The position numbers were made by a program, and so were the translations under genes. A stretch of DNA of 64,000 nucleotides. Origin: Cladorrhinum sp. PSN259 (lineage: Eukaryota > Ascomycota > Sordariomycetes > Sordariales > Podosporaceae). The notes beneath the pieces were generated by a model that was given only the letters and a program-made list of their open reading frames with translations, made no database searches and was not told the DNA's origin. Each line of letters begins with the position of its first letter. The first letter of the stretch is position 1. Below are positions 34,346 through 46,471 of the stretch, one piece after another. Where the stretch lies: the NCBI GenBank assembly GCA_033725935.1, contig MU867089.1, forward strand, positions 248,001 through 312,000, in the 5' to 3' direction.

Positions 34346-35535
34346 ATCATGGTATGTGCTTATTCTTGGGTCTCGCTAGTGGCTGGTATTGAGGAGAAGG
34401 TGGAATAGACGGGAAGATTGACAATCCGGGCGTGCAATGTAAAACCAAGCCATCCATATCTGTTATCACTGCATCTGGTGCGTGGGCACGGAGAGTACCC
34501 AGACTAGTCGTAGAGATAGATGGTAGAGGACTTTCCAGTTGATTCATAGTATAGAAGCTAGTGTTTATCGACGGATGAGACCAAGAGTTAACAAGCTAGA
34601 ACCTTGATCCTGAGCTAGAAGGCTTTCTAGTCCTCCAAATCCGCATTCTTCCTTTTTTTTCCTGTACGAGACCAGAGGAAACATCACATTACTTTATACA
34701 GTTTGATAAAAGTTAATGCTCATGCTTTTCTATCTACTCATGTGATACTACATTCACTCACTCTTGGGCAACAAGTACTCATCATCATAACAAGTCCATC
34801 TAAGCTGGCTCCGTACGTACATCGCTATTTCTTCCACAATTGTGATCATTTCAACACTTCAGGCACACGAAATCTCAGAAAAGCCAACCCTTACAAGCAT
34901 CATTTACCAGATACTCACACCTTTTCAACTCCTCGCCCATGTACTCTACTCATTCGTACCCATCTCCGAAGCCCCGTATCCAACATCCGATCCATGACAC
35001 CTCCACGAACCAAACCCATGACCAAAAGACCAGGAACTCACGCACCCATGCTTCTTCTAGAAGCAGTGCCGAGAGCCTTCCTTGCCCTGCCATCCCCTGT
35101 CAGATCCGTCAAGCTGCCTTCGGATCAGGGTGACACACTATTCTGTAAAAAATAAAGCATGACTTCCTCTAGTGTATGTAGTGTAGAACATTCAGCGATG
35201 TTTTTTTTTCAAATTTGGAATACGTACCGGAATCCACGCGAAAGGAAGCCCTCAAGTCTTGGTCATATATTACGTAGATGCGTGATCCGATGATCACATC
35301 GTTTACAAGAAAACAAGCTTTTCCTCTCATTTCATTATTTCAACCGGCTCTTCTTTTTAGCTACCACTTACCTTTTTTTTCATTCACCGCCGCTTTCTTT
35401 CTTTCTTCCTGTCTTTCCCGTTCCCGAGGTGGAGTTCGTGGGGCACGTCGTTGGGTTTGTGATTAAATCACGGACGGTTTTTTCTTTAAATTAAGATTAC
35501 GATGGAGTATTCCGTAGCCCATGTGGTCTCCACGT

Positions 35536-35559
35536 TGTTGTCGTTGTTGTTGTTGTTGT
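35536..35559. repeat. GTT-type microsatellite
   Basis: A short imperfect GTT run with one GTC interruption in the gene desert. Confidence 0.7.
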
Positions 35560-38500
35560 CCCCCCTTTCAGGGGTTATCATCAATAACCGTTTATTGTTT
35601 ACGGATCCGTAGCTCCATTACCAAGACAAGGAACGCACGCACCCTCACATTTTGCTTTTTCGGAAATTGAGCCGAACGGGGGCTTCTGCTGGGAACTAGT
35701 TTAGTGTGATTATCTTAACGTTCATGCGTTTCCTTCTTACGCCGTATCGGGGAAAGCGTGGACTGTAGCCTTGACGGCGGACGAGCAAGCACACAACGGG
35801 GGCTGGGGTTGATAATGCTAACGATGGAATGCTACATCACCTCGGCCAGGCTTGCCTGTCACCCTGCCTGCCTGCCCGCCGTAGCGGGGTGTATCCGCCA
35901 CCGTTGAGGGTTTACAAATGAGAATTATCAGAAGAAAAATCATGCAACTTTCTCCTGTTGAAGAAGGCAAATATCTAGTCCGGGAAATGCCAATGTGGTA
36001 CTGCATGCATGTTGAGAAAGGTCTAGACAAGTGTATGTGAGAGTGGGCCAGACTCACAACCTTGCTTGCCACTTTCTTGTTGTCATTCAAAAGGGTCATG
36101 TCACTTCTTCAGTTGAAGTGCGTCCGAGCGTTTGATGGGATGGTGACATCCCATGGAAAGAGGCCAGGGAGGACAAGGGGATGAGTTGATCCTCGGGCTG
36201 AATGGGTGGTAGTAGTAGCCCAGCGATCGGAGGTATCCATCCATCCTCTCTGTCTTCTACCCTTCTCAGTTTCAGATATTGTCGATCTTCAGCTGTTGTT
36301 CACACATACATATACTGCCGTTTTCGGTAGCTGGATAAACATGTGATGTACGGATTAGTCCAGGGCGAGGCAGGAATTGGAGAGAATAGCCTCATGTGCT
36401 ACTGAAACAGGAAACCGACTTCTGCCCCGGAGAGGCTGCTTGGTGTCTCTCGCTCTCGCTTTCTGTCTTTTCCCGCCACCACGAGATGCTGCCGTGATAC
36501 AAACTACCGAGTGCACTTGAGCAGACAAAGTAAACCGAGTCGGTCTGTTCTTGAGCCATGAATAATGCGTCATGGTCGGTAGCGTAGAAGTGAGAAGTGT
36601 AGCCTGGGAATGTCATGTTTCAGGATGCCCAAATCGTTGAAGACTGCTTGCGGGGATATCCTTGGCAAAGTTGGAAAAGGGAATGCACGCCCGAGCCCGA
36701 GTCTAGTCTTTAATCAAGCGGCGCGCACGGTGTTCAGGCGGGCACGCCCGAAAGACCAGGAGAAGAAGTCGTCGTCCACGCGGCGGGGTTCCCAAGTAAT
36801 TGGGCTCTGCCAATGCGCAAGACGAAAAGACGGACGGACTCGGCGTCTATCAGAGGGAGAAGTGAGCTGAAGAAGTGTTGACGGATGATGTGGGCTTGGC
36901 ATTTAGGTCGATGATTCAGATTGTTCATGATATGAGAGAATGGCAAACGAATACCAATGGCGGGAAGAGGGTTTGTCCTTGACAAGGTCGACGGAAATGC
37001 AGCTGTCCGTGGGATGGCATTGTATCCGCGCAACCTGATGGATGGTGTGAGGATTCAAGTCCCAATGTTTGTTGGTGATACCGGTCGTCCATCAGCCATC
37101 TGCCTTTGGTGAAAAGAGAAGATGCTTTTCATTTCCCAGACGTTTTTATCAGCCGAGCCGTGATCCATGCTTTGAATGGATGCCCAGAAGTACCTACCGA
37201 CATCGCGGAATACGACAACAACGATGAGGACAAGATGTTTTCTTGAGTCAAGGGCCGTTCAATCTATCTCAAACCCGAACGAGGTTTACCGGGGTGGGTG
37301 CACCTTACATAATCGGTCTTGTTTTTCTGGAAGAAGTTGTGACAATCCATGCCCTCAGTTTCATCTTCTTTTTACCTTACCCCTGAAAAAAAGACAATGG
37401 CGCTTGTTTCGAAGTCTGCATCCACGCGAGCACACACCCACCCTGAATTAGGAAATACAGCCATTTCCTCTTGCGGCAAGTCCGGCATTGGCCCTGCTGT
37501 CCGAGCAACACCAGCTCTTTTCTCTTTTTCCTGTTCCTGCATTGGCGTTGCATTGAAGTGACATTCTCCGTATCATTGCTTCCTTTCCACTCTTCTCCTT
37601 TTTTTTCTTCTTTTTTTTTTTGTTGTTGTTCCATCACAAATCCTACTTGTGATCTGATCTCCCCCTGGGAAACCAATGTCAATGTTTCATGATTCGGACA
37701 CCGCCGGTTTGTGTTGAACATCTGCCGTGATAATGACCTCCCAAAAGATGAGATGAACAAAACTTTTCAAGCATCCGCTTTTGGGCATCACAGCCGATCC
37801 CAACCAACCAGAGGTATTCAAATCTATTCTAGCTGATGTGGAAAGGTCTTGTTAGTAAACAGGGCAGGCCATCAAAAGCGGCCGTCGCTGTTGCTAACAA
37901 TAGGTTAACAAAGCGGCCCAGCTAGTTGGCGCCAAAAAGGTGCCGTCATCGTCACATCCTTTGTGCTTACAGCCTTTTTGTAGACAGTTAGCAGTCGGGA
38001 AGTTGGCAATCTATGTAACTCTGTCGATAATGGTATGAGTGCGCAGGTGCCTACGGATGCACTCAGATCTCTCCTCTCCCCTTACTGCCTGCATGTGTGG
38101 TAGATCTGGCGAACGGTATCCGTACCTGCATCTCGACAGGGGGAGGCTCAACTGCTCTGAGGTGGGAGGGGGGCACACAAAATGCGCTTCTATTTTACCG
38201 CCCATCCCATCTCGATGATGAGAGCGATCAAGTATGAGGATAACCAAACAAGTTCTGCCCCTCATTTGTGCGAACTGAACGGCGGAATCTGAACGAATTT
38301 GATAGGATGGGGACCGGTGACAATATGCTGGGGTTAGGAGACCAGGGGTACAACAAAGCGGCTGTCTTTTTCTTTTTCTTCGGGTTGTACGAAGTGCTCT
38401 GTGAAGCGGACGGGTAGCCGTTGACCTATCTGCTTCTGCATTTGCAGCAGCGTGTGTGGCCGCTTTGCTCGACCGTTGATCGTGTTGTCCTCTCTCTCTA

Positions 38501-41500
38501 GTGGATTCTATTCTTGGGCTACGAAAATCGATTCGATCCCGCCGGTCATTTAGCAGGAAGGAAAGCCACAGGCGGGGGGCAGCAAAACGGGAAACGGATA
38601 ATTCTGCCAACCACTCAGTGTATGAGAAAGCCTCAACCATCCACTTGAGGGGGCCAATCAGGATCCTGAGGAGCTCAACACATTTGGTCCAGAAGCCCAT
38701 CACCGAGGGGAAAAACGTTCCCAGCACTCCACCTCGCGAACAACCAGCGAGCTAGCCAGCCAAGCTGGCGATCTGATCTTATGCCCTTGCTAACGTGCGT
38801 ATCGCCCACTAGAGCTTGTCCGCCTGCGTGCCTCTAATTGGCTCAACTTGCTGCGAGAACAGCAAGGGCATAGCGGCAAGGTGCATACGAAGCTTTTTCT
38901 CAACTTTGCTATTCTGCCCAAGTCTCTTTTTTCGCAAGATGAGAAAACCTGAAACACAAAAGGCGGGGAGAAGGGGTGGTTCAAGTGTGCTTGATGCAGG
39001 TACCGAAATCCCATCACCTTCATTCAGCCGAACCCCACCAAAGCTTTTCTGGGGCACTTGGCCTTGTTTACACAGGATTTTGTCTCTCGTCTTTCGTATC
39101 CCGTAACTGCGGTGGTGTAACTGAGGCTTGCTGAAGTTCGTCCGTAACTTGAGGAGTTATGATTTCCTTTTGTCCACATTATTGAGTCAGATCAACAACA
39201 AAAATGGCGCGATATATCCATGTTGGTGTATCTTCTTGTCCCACAAGCCGGCGTCGAAAGTATTCTTCAGCTATATTGGATTAAAAGCTGGCCAAACCGT
39301 GCGCCGCCGTGGCGTTTGCGTTGTGCCATTTCCAAGGGAAATGGCAATGTGAAGACAGCAAGGTCTTGGAAACAATACCACCTCCTTTCTGCCGAACCCC
39401 GACGGCAGACCGGATTCCTTGAGGAACACAAGTAAGTTTTGGCGCCACAAAATGGAAGTGTGATGTTGACGTTGATGACTGCGTAGTCGAGATTAAACAA
39501 TCGACTGTAAGGAGCGGTGCAGTGCAGCATGCCGAGCTGCTGCTGATGGCAGGCATGACAGGGTAGGACCAAGATCGAGCTGCAGTGTGATGGCAACGCC
39601 TACAACCCAGCCTTGTGTTATTAGTTGACGGCTTTTTACGATATTCTGTTTTGCCGAATAATTCAAACCACTTGCTCGGGCGGTGTTCCCTATAGCTGTT
39701 GAGTTGTGAGGATGTGCTTATGCACGCCAGGAAGAAGTCAAATAGATCAAACAGCTTCCCTCGAAAGCACATTGGTCTTTGCTATAAGAAGTGACCAGCT
39801 CAATGACTCCTGTTCACCGAACTAATATCGCATCTAGTGCCTGTGTTGAGGTTGATGCCTGACCTGTGCGTGCGTTGCAGCTAGTTGTCAGCTATCTGTG
39901 CCGTCAAGAGAGCTGTTCTTGACACAGCAAAGCTTCATGTTTCAGAATATGCTGGTCATGGTGATCAGGCGGGCCTACCCACCCCGCCACTTGTCCGTTT
40001 AGTGTGCATCCAAGATCATGGTGGACGAATGTCATGTTACCCCCACCTTTTTATACCGCGAATGCCACTGTGGTCCGTGATGACCAGGGCATGTTGCTGG
40101 ACAGGATTTCCCGTTTGGAGTCTGGACTCATTGTAGTGTAGGTATAGGCACCTATCCGCACAAACAACCAGGCGGAGCTACGATGCTGAGCCAGCTTGCG
40201 GTGACTGTTATGTGAAGCTGGGAAGCAGCGTTGAATTCTCTGTTTCGGTGAATAAATCAACGAAATATACGGCGCACAATCGCTCTGCCGCCCTGGATGC
40301 CGGCGGGAAGGATGGAGGATGGTGATGCAAGTGCAAACATCGCTTGGCTCGGAGCTCGAGCGCCGTGCTCCTGTGCCCTTGTGTTCTTCGGTGATAAGGT
40401 CCGCATCGTGGAGGCCACGACGTTCGTTGAGTATGCGAGAGGATATTCCTAGTTTTTCCCGGCCTCGGCAGCTTGCGTGTGCATACGCAGTGAATGCATG
40501 TCGTGATGGGTGGATGGGTGGACGGTAGGACGAATATGGCTGGGGGCTGACAGCTGAGAGTCGATGAGAATCAAGGAGGGGTGTGAGAGCATCAACAACT
40601 GAGCCGAACTGCAATCCATCACCTGGGAGCGGGGCTTGCCAGCTGTGTCGCTTCTGGTGGAGAACGAGGACGGTTAGCGCCAAGATGGGAAATCCCTGTT
40701 CTGCCGACTTTGAGCTATTTCTGAAGCATGTTTCAGAAGTGACCAGGTGGGCTTCAAAAGATTGTGGCTGGGCTTCGCCCTCCTGCAGAGACCAGGGGGT
40801 TGCTCGTTCGTGGCACGGATTCGTAAACGGATATCCAGTGAAATCGGGTGTGGGCTATCGGCGTCGATGCCACGTCTGGCATCGAAGGGATAATCCCATC
40901 GAATGCCCATTTTGGTGATCAACCTGATTACAGTGTTCGATGGAAGATAAACACCAGAGCCAGGAAAATAAGAAAACAAAGTTAGAAGTCCTCGCCATGT
41001 TGGTCATCTGTCGGCTCGTGAGCATGTCGTTGCCACAACCGAGTGTTCAGTATTCTTGGGGTCGAAAATGTACTCCCGTCAGAAAGATAGGGTGCCCCGT
41101 CACACCGGCCCATTCTCGGTGAGTAACCAGAAGGGAGAAGATGCGAGAAGGCTGTCGTGGGGGGGCTCATGACCACGAGAAAACAAACGGTAAAAGAATC
41201 AGTGTAGAAGATGCAGGATCGAAATGATAGAGTTGATTCATTCAATCCAGAATTGATCACGTTTTTACAGGTCAGCATTTTAGAGTTTATGCATCTCCCT
41301 CAGAACAGCGGGGTTCTTGCCCAGTGCCTGACCCAAAGTTTTGGATAAGGTAAGGTTTGCTTTCAGTCCCTACACACATTTCATCTTTCATCATCACCTA
41401 CCCGGTGTCTTGGGAGAGACACATAGACAATCTGCATCACAATAACCTAAACATTCTAGCCACAGCGCACGGATGAGATTCAACATTATTCAACCCATTT

Positions 41501-43990
41501 CCCTGGCCGCCTTTGCCGTCTGATTGCTGACGACTTGTCGTGCAGATACAGTGCTACTTTGGCGGTACCTGCGCCCAGCTGCTCCAGAGGCTGCTCTAAC
41601 GCCTGAGGAGGTCTGAATGTCGGGTTAATACTGGGTAGCATCCTATGTGAATTAGCTGGGGTATTTTTATGAGGAGCAATTTTGATGGGCGGGTCGCATC
41701 CCAGTCCAGGTGGGCGACTCAGGCCCGCATTGTGAAGACCACCTCGGCTCTCTTGTGCTCGCGCTTCCCACATCCCGCAACTGCCTTTTGGTGGCCAGTG
41801 CTTCCGTGCTTGACGCTCCCCGCTGAAGCCGATCGGGATCCTGAGGATACACACGACTTCAATGCTTTCCGGGTATTGGTATGAGCGGGACAGCACGGAG
41901 CGCCACGGTCAAGCCAATAGACGTCCTCTTTTGGAATGACGACCACGCGTCACATAATGCGTTGCTCTCAGCGCCAGTAGAACATATGCCTAACACATTG
42001 GTAGCTTACATACTCTCGAGCTGACCTTACCTCACCTGCCAAAAATACGTCTCGGTGTTGGTTGCCACCATCTCAGCAGGCAAGGCCAGAACGAGCACAA
42101 GAATTCACGGTAGATATTGCGCCGCTGGGCCTCGCCATCCCGATCTCTCTCGCTCACTCACACACAGCCGGGTTGATGCTGGAATCCTTCCAAATCGAGA
42201 ATTGTCATCTTGACTGAGTGCAGCAACGATGTGCTCACGCCACCAGCATCATTTCCGCGTCGTGCACTGCTGTGGCTTGGCTCCAGGACACTTGTAAAAG
42301 TAAACCCAGCAGTTGAATTCCGCCCGGGAATTCTGATAAGGTGTCTACAAGCACGGGGTAGCTGCGTTAGTATACACGCCCACGGCAGACACTAGAAAAA
42401 TAGAATAAAATGGAGATATCACCAAGGAAAGAACCCGACCAAGCAGCATAGTCAGTTGCATATCGGCTGGAGTCAGGAAGCACTGTGGAAGCCATTGATC
42501 AGGAACAGGCACAGGAACAAAGCCGCGACTCAAATAACACACAAAGCCGACAGAGAGGCATGGAAATCCCAGTCGGGTTCCTGGCAACTTGACTTTGGAT
42601 CCAGTTTTTCCGCAAGGGGAGCCTATCAGCAAACTAGCGCCTGAGTCGATTAATGGGAACTTGGGAAAGTGAAGAAAAACCTTCCTTCCAAAGAAGGCGG
42701 CTAGAACCACGCCTCCCACTTTTTCCAGTACCGACACCCTTCCCGGTAGCCGCGCCCGAAGTCACAGTGAGTGATGAATATCGTTGTGAGCAGAGGAGAT
42801 GCCGCGAATGCCCAGCGAACAAAGTGACAGGGCTCTGGCTCCCACTTGCTGTGTGTGCTGCCCGGCGTCGGTCCCTTCCCCCCCTCCACCCATCACCACC
42901 CACACCCCCTTGGCCCCTGCCTGCCCGCTCCAAATGTCCCTGCTCTGGGCGGGCTGCTCTTTCCCTCCCTGCCCTGTCCCTTGCTGCTTCCTGCTTCCAT
43001 GTTCATTCCCATCTCGCAGAGTCCACTTGGGCCCCGCTACTACTGCAACTGCTTGCCATTGGCACTTGGGCCCGTACCACGCTGCGCATTTTAGTAGCAT
43101 TTTCCCTTGCCTGCGAAAGCCCGCGCACCGATTGGCAGGCAGAGACACCCCGGGCCCCAAGCGAAGCAAAGTGATTAAACCCCCAGGGTCGCCCGCCTCC
43201 CCTCCCTTCGGCCCTCCTCTCGCGATCTCTTTTCCAAGACTCTTTTTTTCGAAACTTCCCTTTTTCTTTTCCCCTTCTCTCTTGGATCGTGTCGCCGGAG
43301 GATCCCTTCGATATCCCTCTCAAGACCAAGTGCACTGTGCCCAGTTTGCATTTGCTGCACCCAAGTCCGCCGACCGCACTCTGCTCAACTTCTCAAAACC
43401 CGTCAAGGTCAAGATCCCAGAGGTAATCATCACCGCCCCCGTCCCCTCCAACCCCCGTCCCTCCCGCACTGTCGCCGGACATCACACGTCTTGTGTCGCA
43501 GACCCCTTGACCACCGTCTTTTATATTGTATTTTTATTTCTATTCTCTACTAACATGCTAACCCGCGGTTTGATAGCCATCGAATACTTGGGGATCCTTT
43601 GATCGGTTTCGTTTCGTTCAGCCACGAGCTTTAATCCCATTCACCCATTGTTTCCCTGTCGTTGCACTGGTCAACGTCCATCGTCCGCACCACCCGCCGA
43701 ATCAGCGCAATCCTCGTCGCAGCTCCCGGCATTTCTTTCAATCGCATCGCTAGGGCAATTGGGTTGGATTGTAGTGCAAATTTTCCTATGTCACGGGCTG
43801 GCCTCGGGAATCATATTCAAAAAAAGACGACAACGTATCTCACAGGCAGCGCCTGAAAGCATTCTTGCGCCTACTCGATCTGCGAACCTCGACGATCGCG
43901 ACTCGCATTTTTCTTTGCCTCTAAACGGGTTATCAGGTCGTAATACAACTGCGTTGTCTGCTCGATCGGCGCCCCGCCTCTATCAACATC

Positions 43991-46471
43991 ATGTATTCAC
44001 AGGCAAATGCGGCAATGTCCGCACCGCAAAAACCAGAGACTTTCATGCTGAGCTCTGAGGCCCAGCAAGCACTCCCACACGATGCTCAGGTAGCTCTGCA
44101 GCAAGTTGATAACCGTGAGTTTTGGACGCTGAAGCTCAGGAGTGCGGTGGACGTGGAAGCTGACTTGCAATCTAGTAAAATATTTTCTCATCTCAGCGCC
44201 AGTTGACTGGCAAGCCGACCAATACATTCGAAGGTTTCTTCTCCCAACCGGCGAATATGTTTCTTGCGTTCTTTGGAACAACCTTTTTCACATTTCCGGA
44301 ACCGACATTGTAAGATGTCTTTCGTTCCGCTTCCAAGCCTTTGGACGCCCAGTAAAGAACTCAAAGAAGTTTGAAGAAGGCATCTTCTCAGACCTCCGAA
44401 ATCTCAAGTCCGGAACCGACGCCTCGCTCGAGGAGCCCAAGAGCCCCTTCCTCGACTTCCTTTACAAGAACAATTGCATCCGCACCCAAAAGAAGCAAAA
44501 GGTCTTTTACTGGTACAGCGTGCCACACGACAGGCTGTTTTTGGACGCTCTCGAGAGAGATTTGAAAAGGGAAAAGATGGGCCAGGAGGCCACCACAGTT
44601 GCCGTCAGCGAGCCCGCGCTTTCATTCCAGTACGATTCGTCGCAATCGCTCTACGAGCAGCTCACAAAGGCCCAGCAGGCCAACTCTTCCTCTTTCAACG
44701 CCCAACAGGTTTCTTTTTCTCAGTCTCAGTCCACCTCACCGGTGATGAGGGCAGTCGACTCAATGCCACCCCCACAAATGATCCCTCAGTCGATGGCCCC
44801 TTTAGCGGATGGGATGGACGCCATGGTTCCGTACGGAGCGATGACGATGGCTCCAGCAATGCCTCCTCAACAAATGATCAAGCGGGAGCCTGAGTACACA
44901 CGAGTCCAATACAACCAAAATGGTGTCCCAATTGCGCAGACGCATCAGCGTCATGCTTCGATGCCTGCCTATGGCTTGGAATACTCGCCTGCACCATCAT
45001 TCGTGTCTTCCCACTTTGAGGACTACAGTCAGAGGGGTATCTCATTCGAGCCCTTGACGCCTCCCCAGCAAGCGCTCGGCATGGGCGGCGAGCCTGCCTA
45101 CATTGCCAATGAGGAAACTGGTCTTTATAGCGCGATTCCCGATCATCTCAACGTTGGCGGTCTCAATGGCATGATCCAGCTCCCCCCATCAAACCTCGCT
45201 GCCCCATCATATTCGCGACCCTACGGTTCCAACAATGCCTTTTCTGTGATCGAAGGATCGCCGACATACAAGCAGAGAAGACGGCGTTCATCAATCCCCC
45301 CATCATTGTCGGCGACAACTGCCGCGATTGCTACGGCGACACAGGCCCACCGTCCTTCAGATCTTCGGAGGTCAGTGTCGGTTTCTGTCGGCCCGGTTCC
45401 CGAAGGCGAAGAGTCAGCAGATAACTCGCCACCTGGACTCACCTACAGCAACTCGGGCATGTCGATGACCAGCCAACAACACCGCGAGATGCTTGAACTC
45501 TCACGCCACGGCACTCCTTTGTCAACCGTTGAAGGAAGCCCTGCGCTCAACCCCGTCAACCTCCAGCAACACGACTTTTCCCCGCTCAATGGTGATGAGC
45601 TTGGCCCTCTGAATGATCAGCGGCAGATGATCCAGGGCCCCAATGTGGTACGCAGAGCCCGCTCTGCCACTGTTATGGAACTCGGCCCCTATCCCCAGAA
45701 GTCCCATTCCTGCCCCATTCCCACGTGTGGTCGCCTCTTCAAGAGATTGGAGCACCTCAAGCGGTAAGACCGGAGATTTCTTTTACTTATCAACATGAAT
45801 CCCGCCCGTCGTGTTATCTAACCAAACCAAATTTCCAGACACGTGAGGACACACACCCAGGAAAGACCTTACATTTGCCCTTATTGTAGCAAGGCATTCT
45901 CCAGATCAGACAACCTAGCACAGTATGCCCCCAACCTTTCCTTCTTGTCTCATTTCTTTTGTCAGTCGACAGATGGGAACAAGAGCAGCACGTTGTGCAA
46001 GTGGCATATTCATGGCAAAGTAGCCATCAAAATGACAAGAGAAGGCCAAAAGTCACACTACAGCAGCGACACAGCACAAGCTCCCGGGCGAACAACAATC
46101 ATCAAGTGTAAAGGACGAAGACTGACTTTACTTTTCACAGGCACAAGCGCACTCACGATCGTGGCGACGGGGTTGAGGGCAACTTCAACCTCTCTGGCGA
46201 GGAAGAGGAGCAATACTCGGGTGAGGATGCGCTCGAGTCATTGGATGACGCCTCCCCAACTTCCGAGAACGGCTACGTTGCCGGGTCATTGGACTCTGCT
46301 ATCCACAACTCGCACCAACAACAACAGCAGCAGCACCACCAGGCCTCCAACAGCATGCCGCCATCGAGCTCCAACATGGTCCAAGGGCCATCATACAACA
46401 GCCTCCAAACTCTCAGTATGCCAATGACCATCAGCCACCCCCAAGCTATCAATGCTGGTGGCATGATGTAA
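43991..46471 (+). CDS. STE12: STE12-family transcription factor (homeodomain-like plus two C2H2 fingers)
   Basis: Four exons (43991-44114, 44176-45763, 45839-45922, 46141-46471) encode 708 aa. The Ste12-specific homeodomain-like DNA-binding region covers about residues 40-165 (LKYFLISAPVDW, RFLLPTGEYVSCVLWNN, FRFQAFGRPVKNSKK, KVFYWYSVPHDRLFLDALERD). A Gln/Pro/Ser-rich middle holds candidate phosphosites. Two C2H2 fingers follow: C554/C559/H572/H576 and C584/C587/H600/H604. The fingers are split over three exons, and introns of 75 and 218 nt flank an 84-nt exon. The C-terminus has a Gln/His run and ends AINAGGMM. In filamentous ascomycetes this factor (pp-1 in Neurospora, MST12 in Magnaporthe) acts below the Fus3/Kss1-type MAP kinase in mating, hyphal fusion and host penetration. 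The finger domain is absent from yeast Ste12 and typical of filamentous fungi. Identification is secure. Confidence 0.97.

Larger units (their letters stand above)
33126..43990. other. gene desert of nearly 11 kb upstream of STE12
   Basis: No gene could be supported. The first kilobase (about 33480-34150) is distinctly AT-rich. Further on base composition is mixed, with GGA and GTT microsatellites. ORFs of 130-240 codons occur on both strands, but they overlap, several start at GTG or TTG, and none shows a domain. The interval contains six TGAAACA/TGTTTCA sites. The last 1.2 kb is pyrimidine-rich and includes a 267-codon ATG-initiated frame that may be leader. A long regulatory upstream region or a non-coding RNA is possible. 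Confidence 0.55.

Noticed and set aside
34703..35155. 150-codon plus-strand frame
   Set aside because: No domain, composition like translated non-coding DNA (His/Ser/Pro/Thr-rich), overlaps other frames.
38523..38547. gattcgatccc, resembling a tRNA B-box
   Set aside because: The flanks cannot pair as a T-arm, and no A-box or acceptor stem is found upstream.
38011..38727. 238-codon minus-strand frame in the gene desert
   Set aside because: Starts at GTG, Arg/Ser-rich random composition, no motif.
39281..39772. 163-codon ATG frame on the minus strand
   Set aside because: A true ATG but no recognisable domain; Ser/Thr/His/Cys-rich product, overlapped by another minus-strand frame (39267-39596).
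40051..40683. 210-codon minus-strand frame
   Set aside because: Starts at TTG and shows no conserved features.
46300..46345. CAA/CAG repeat as an intergenic microsatellite
   Set aside because: It lies in the last exon of STE12 and encodes its Gln/His run.
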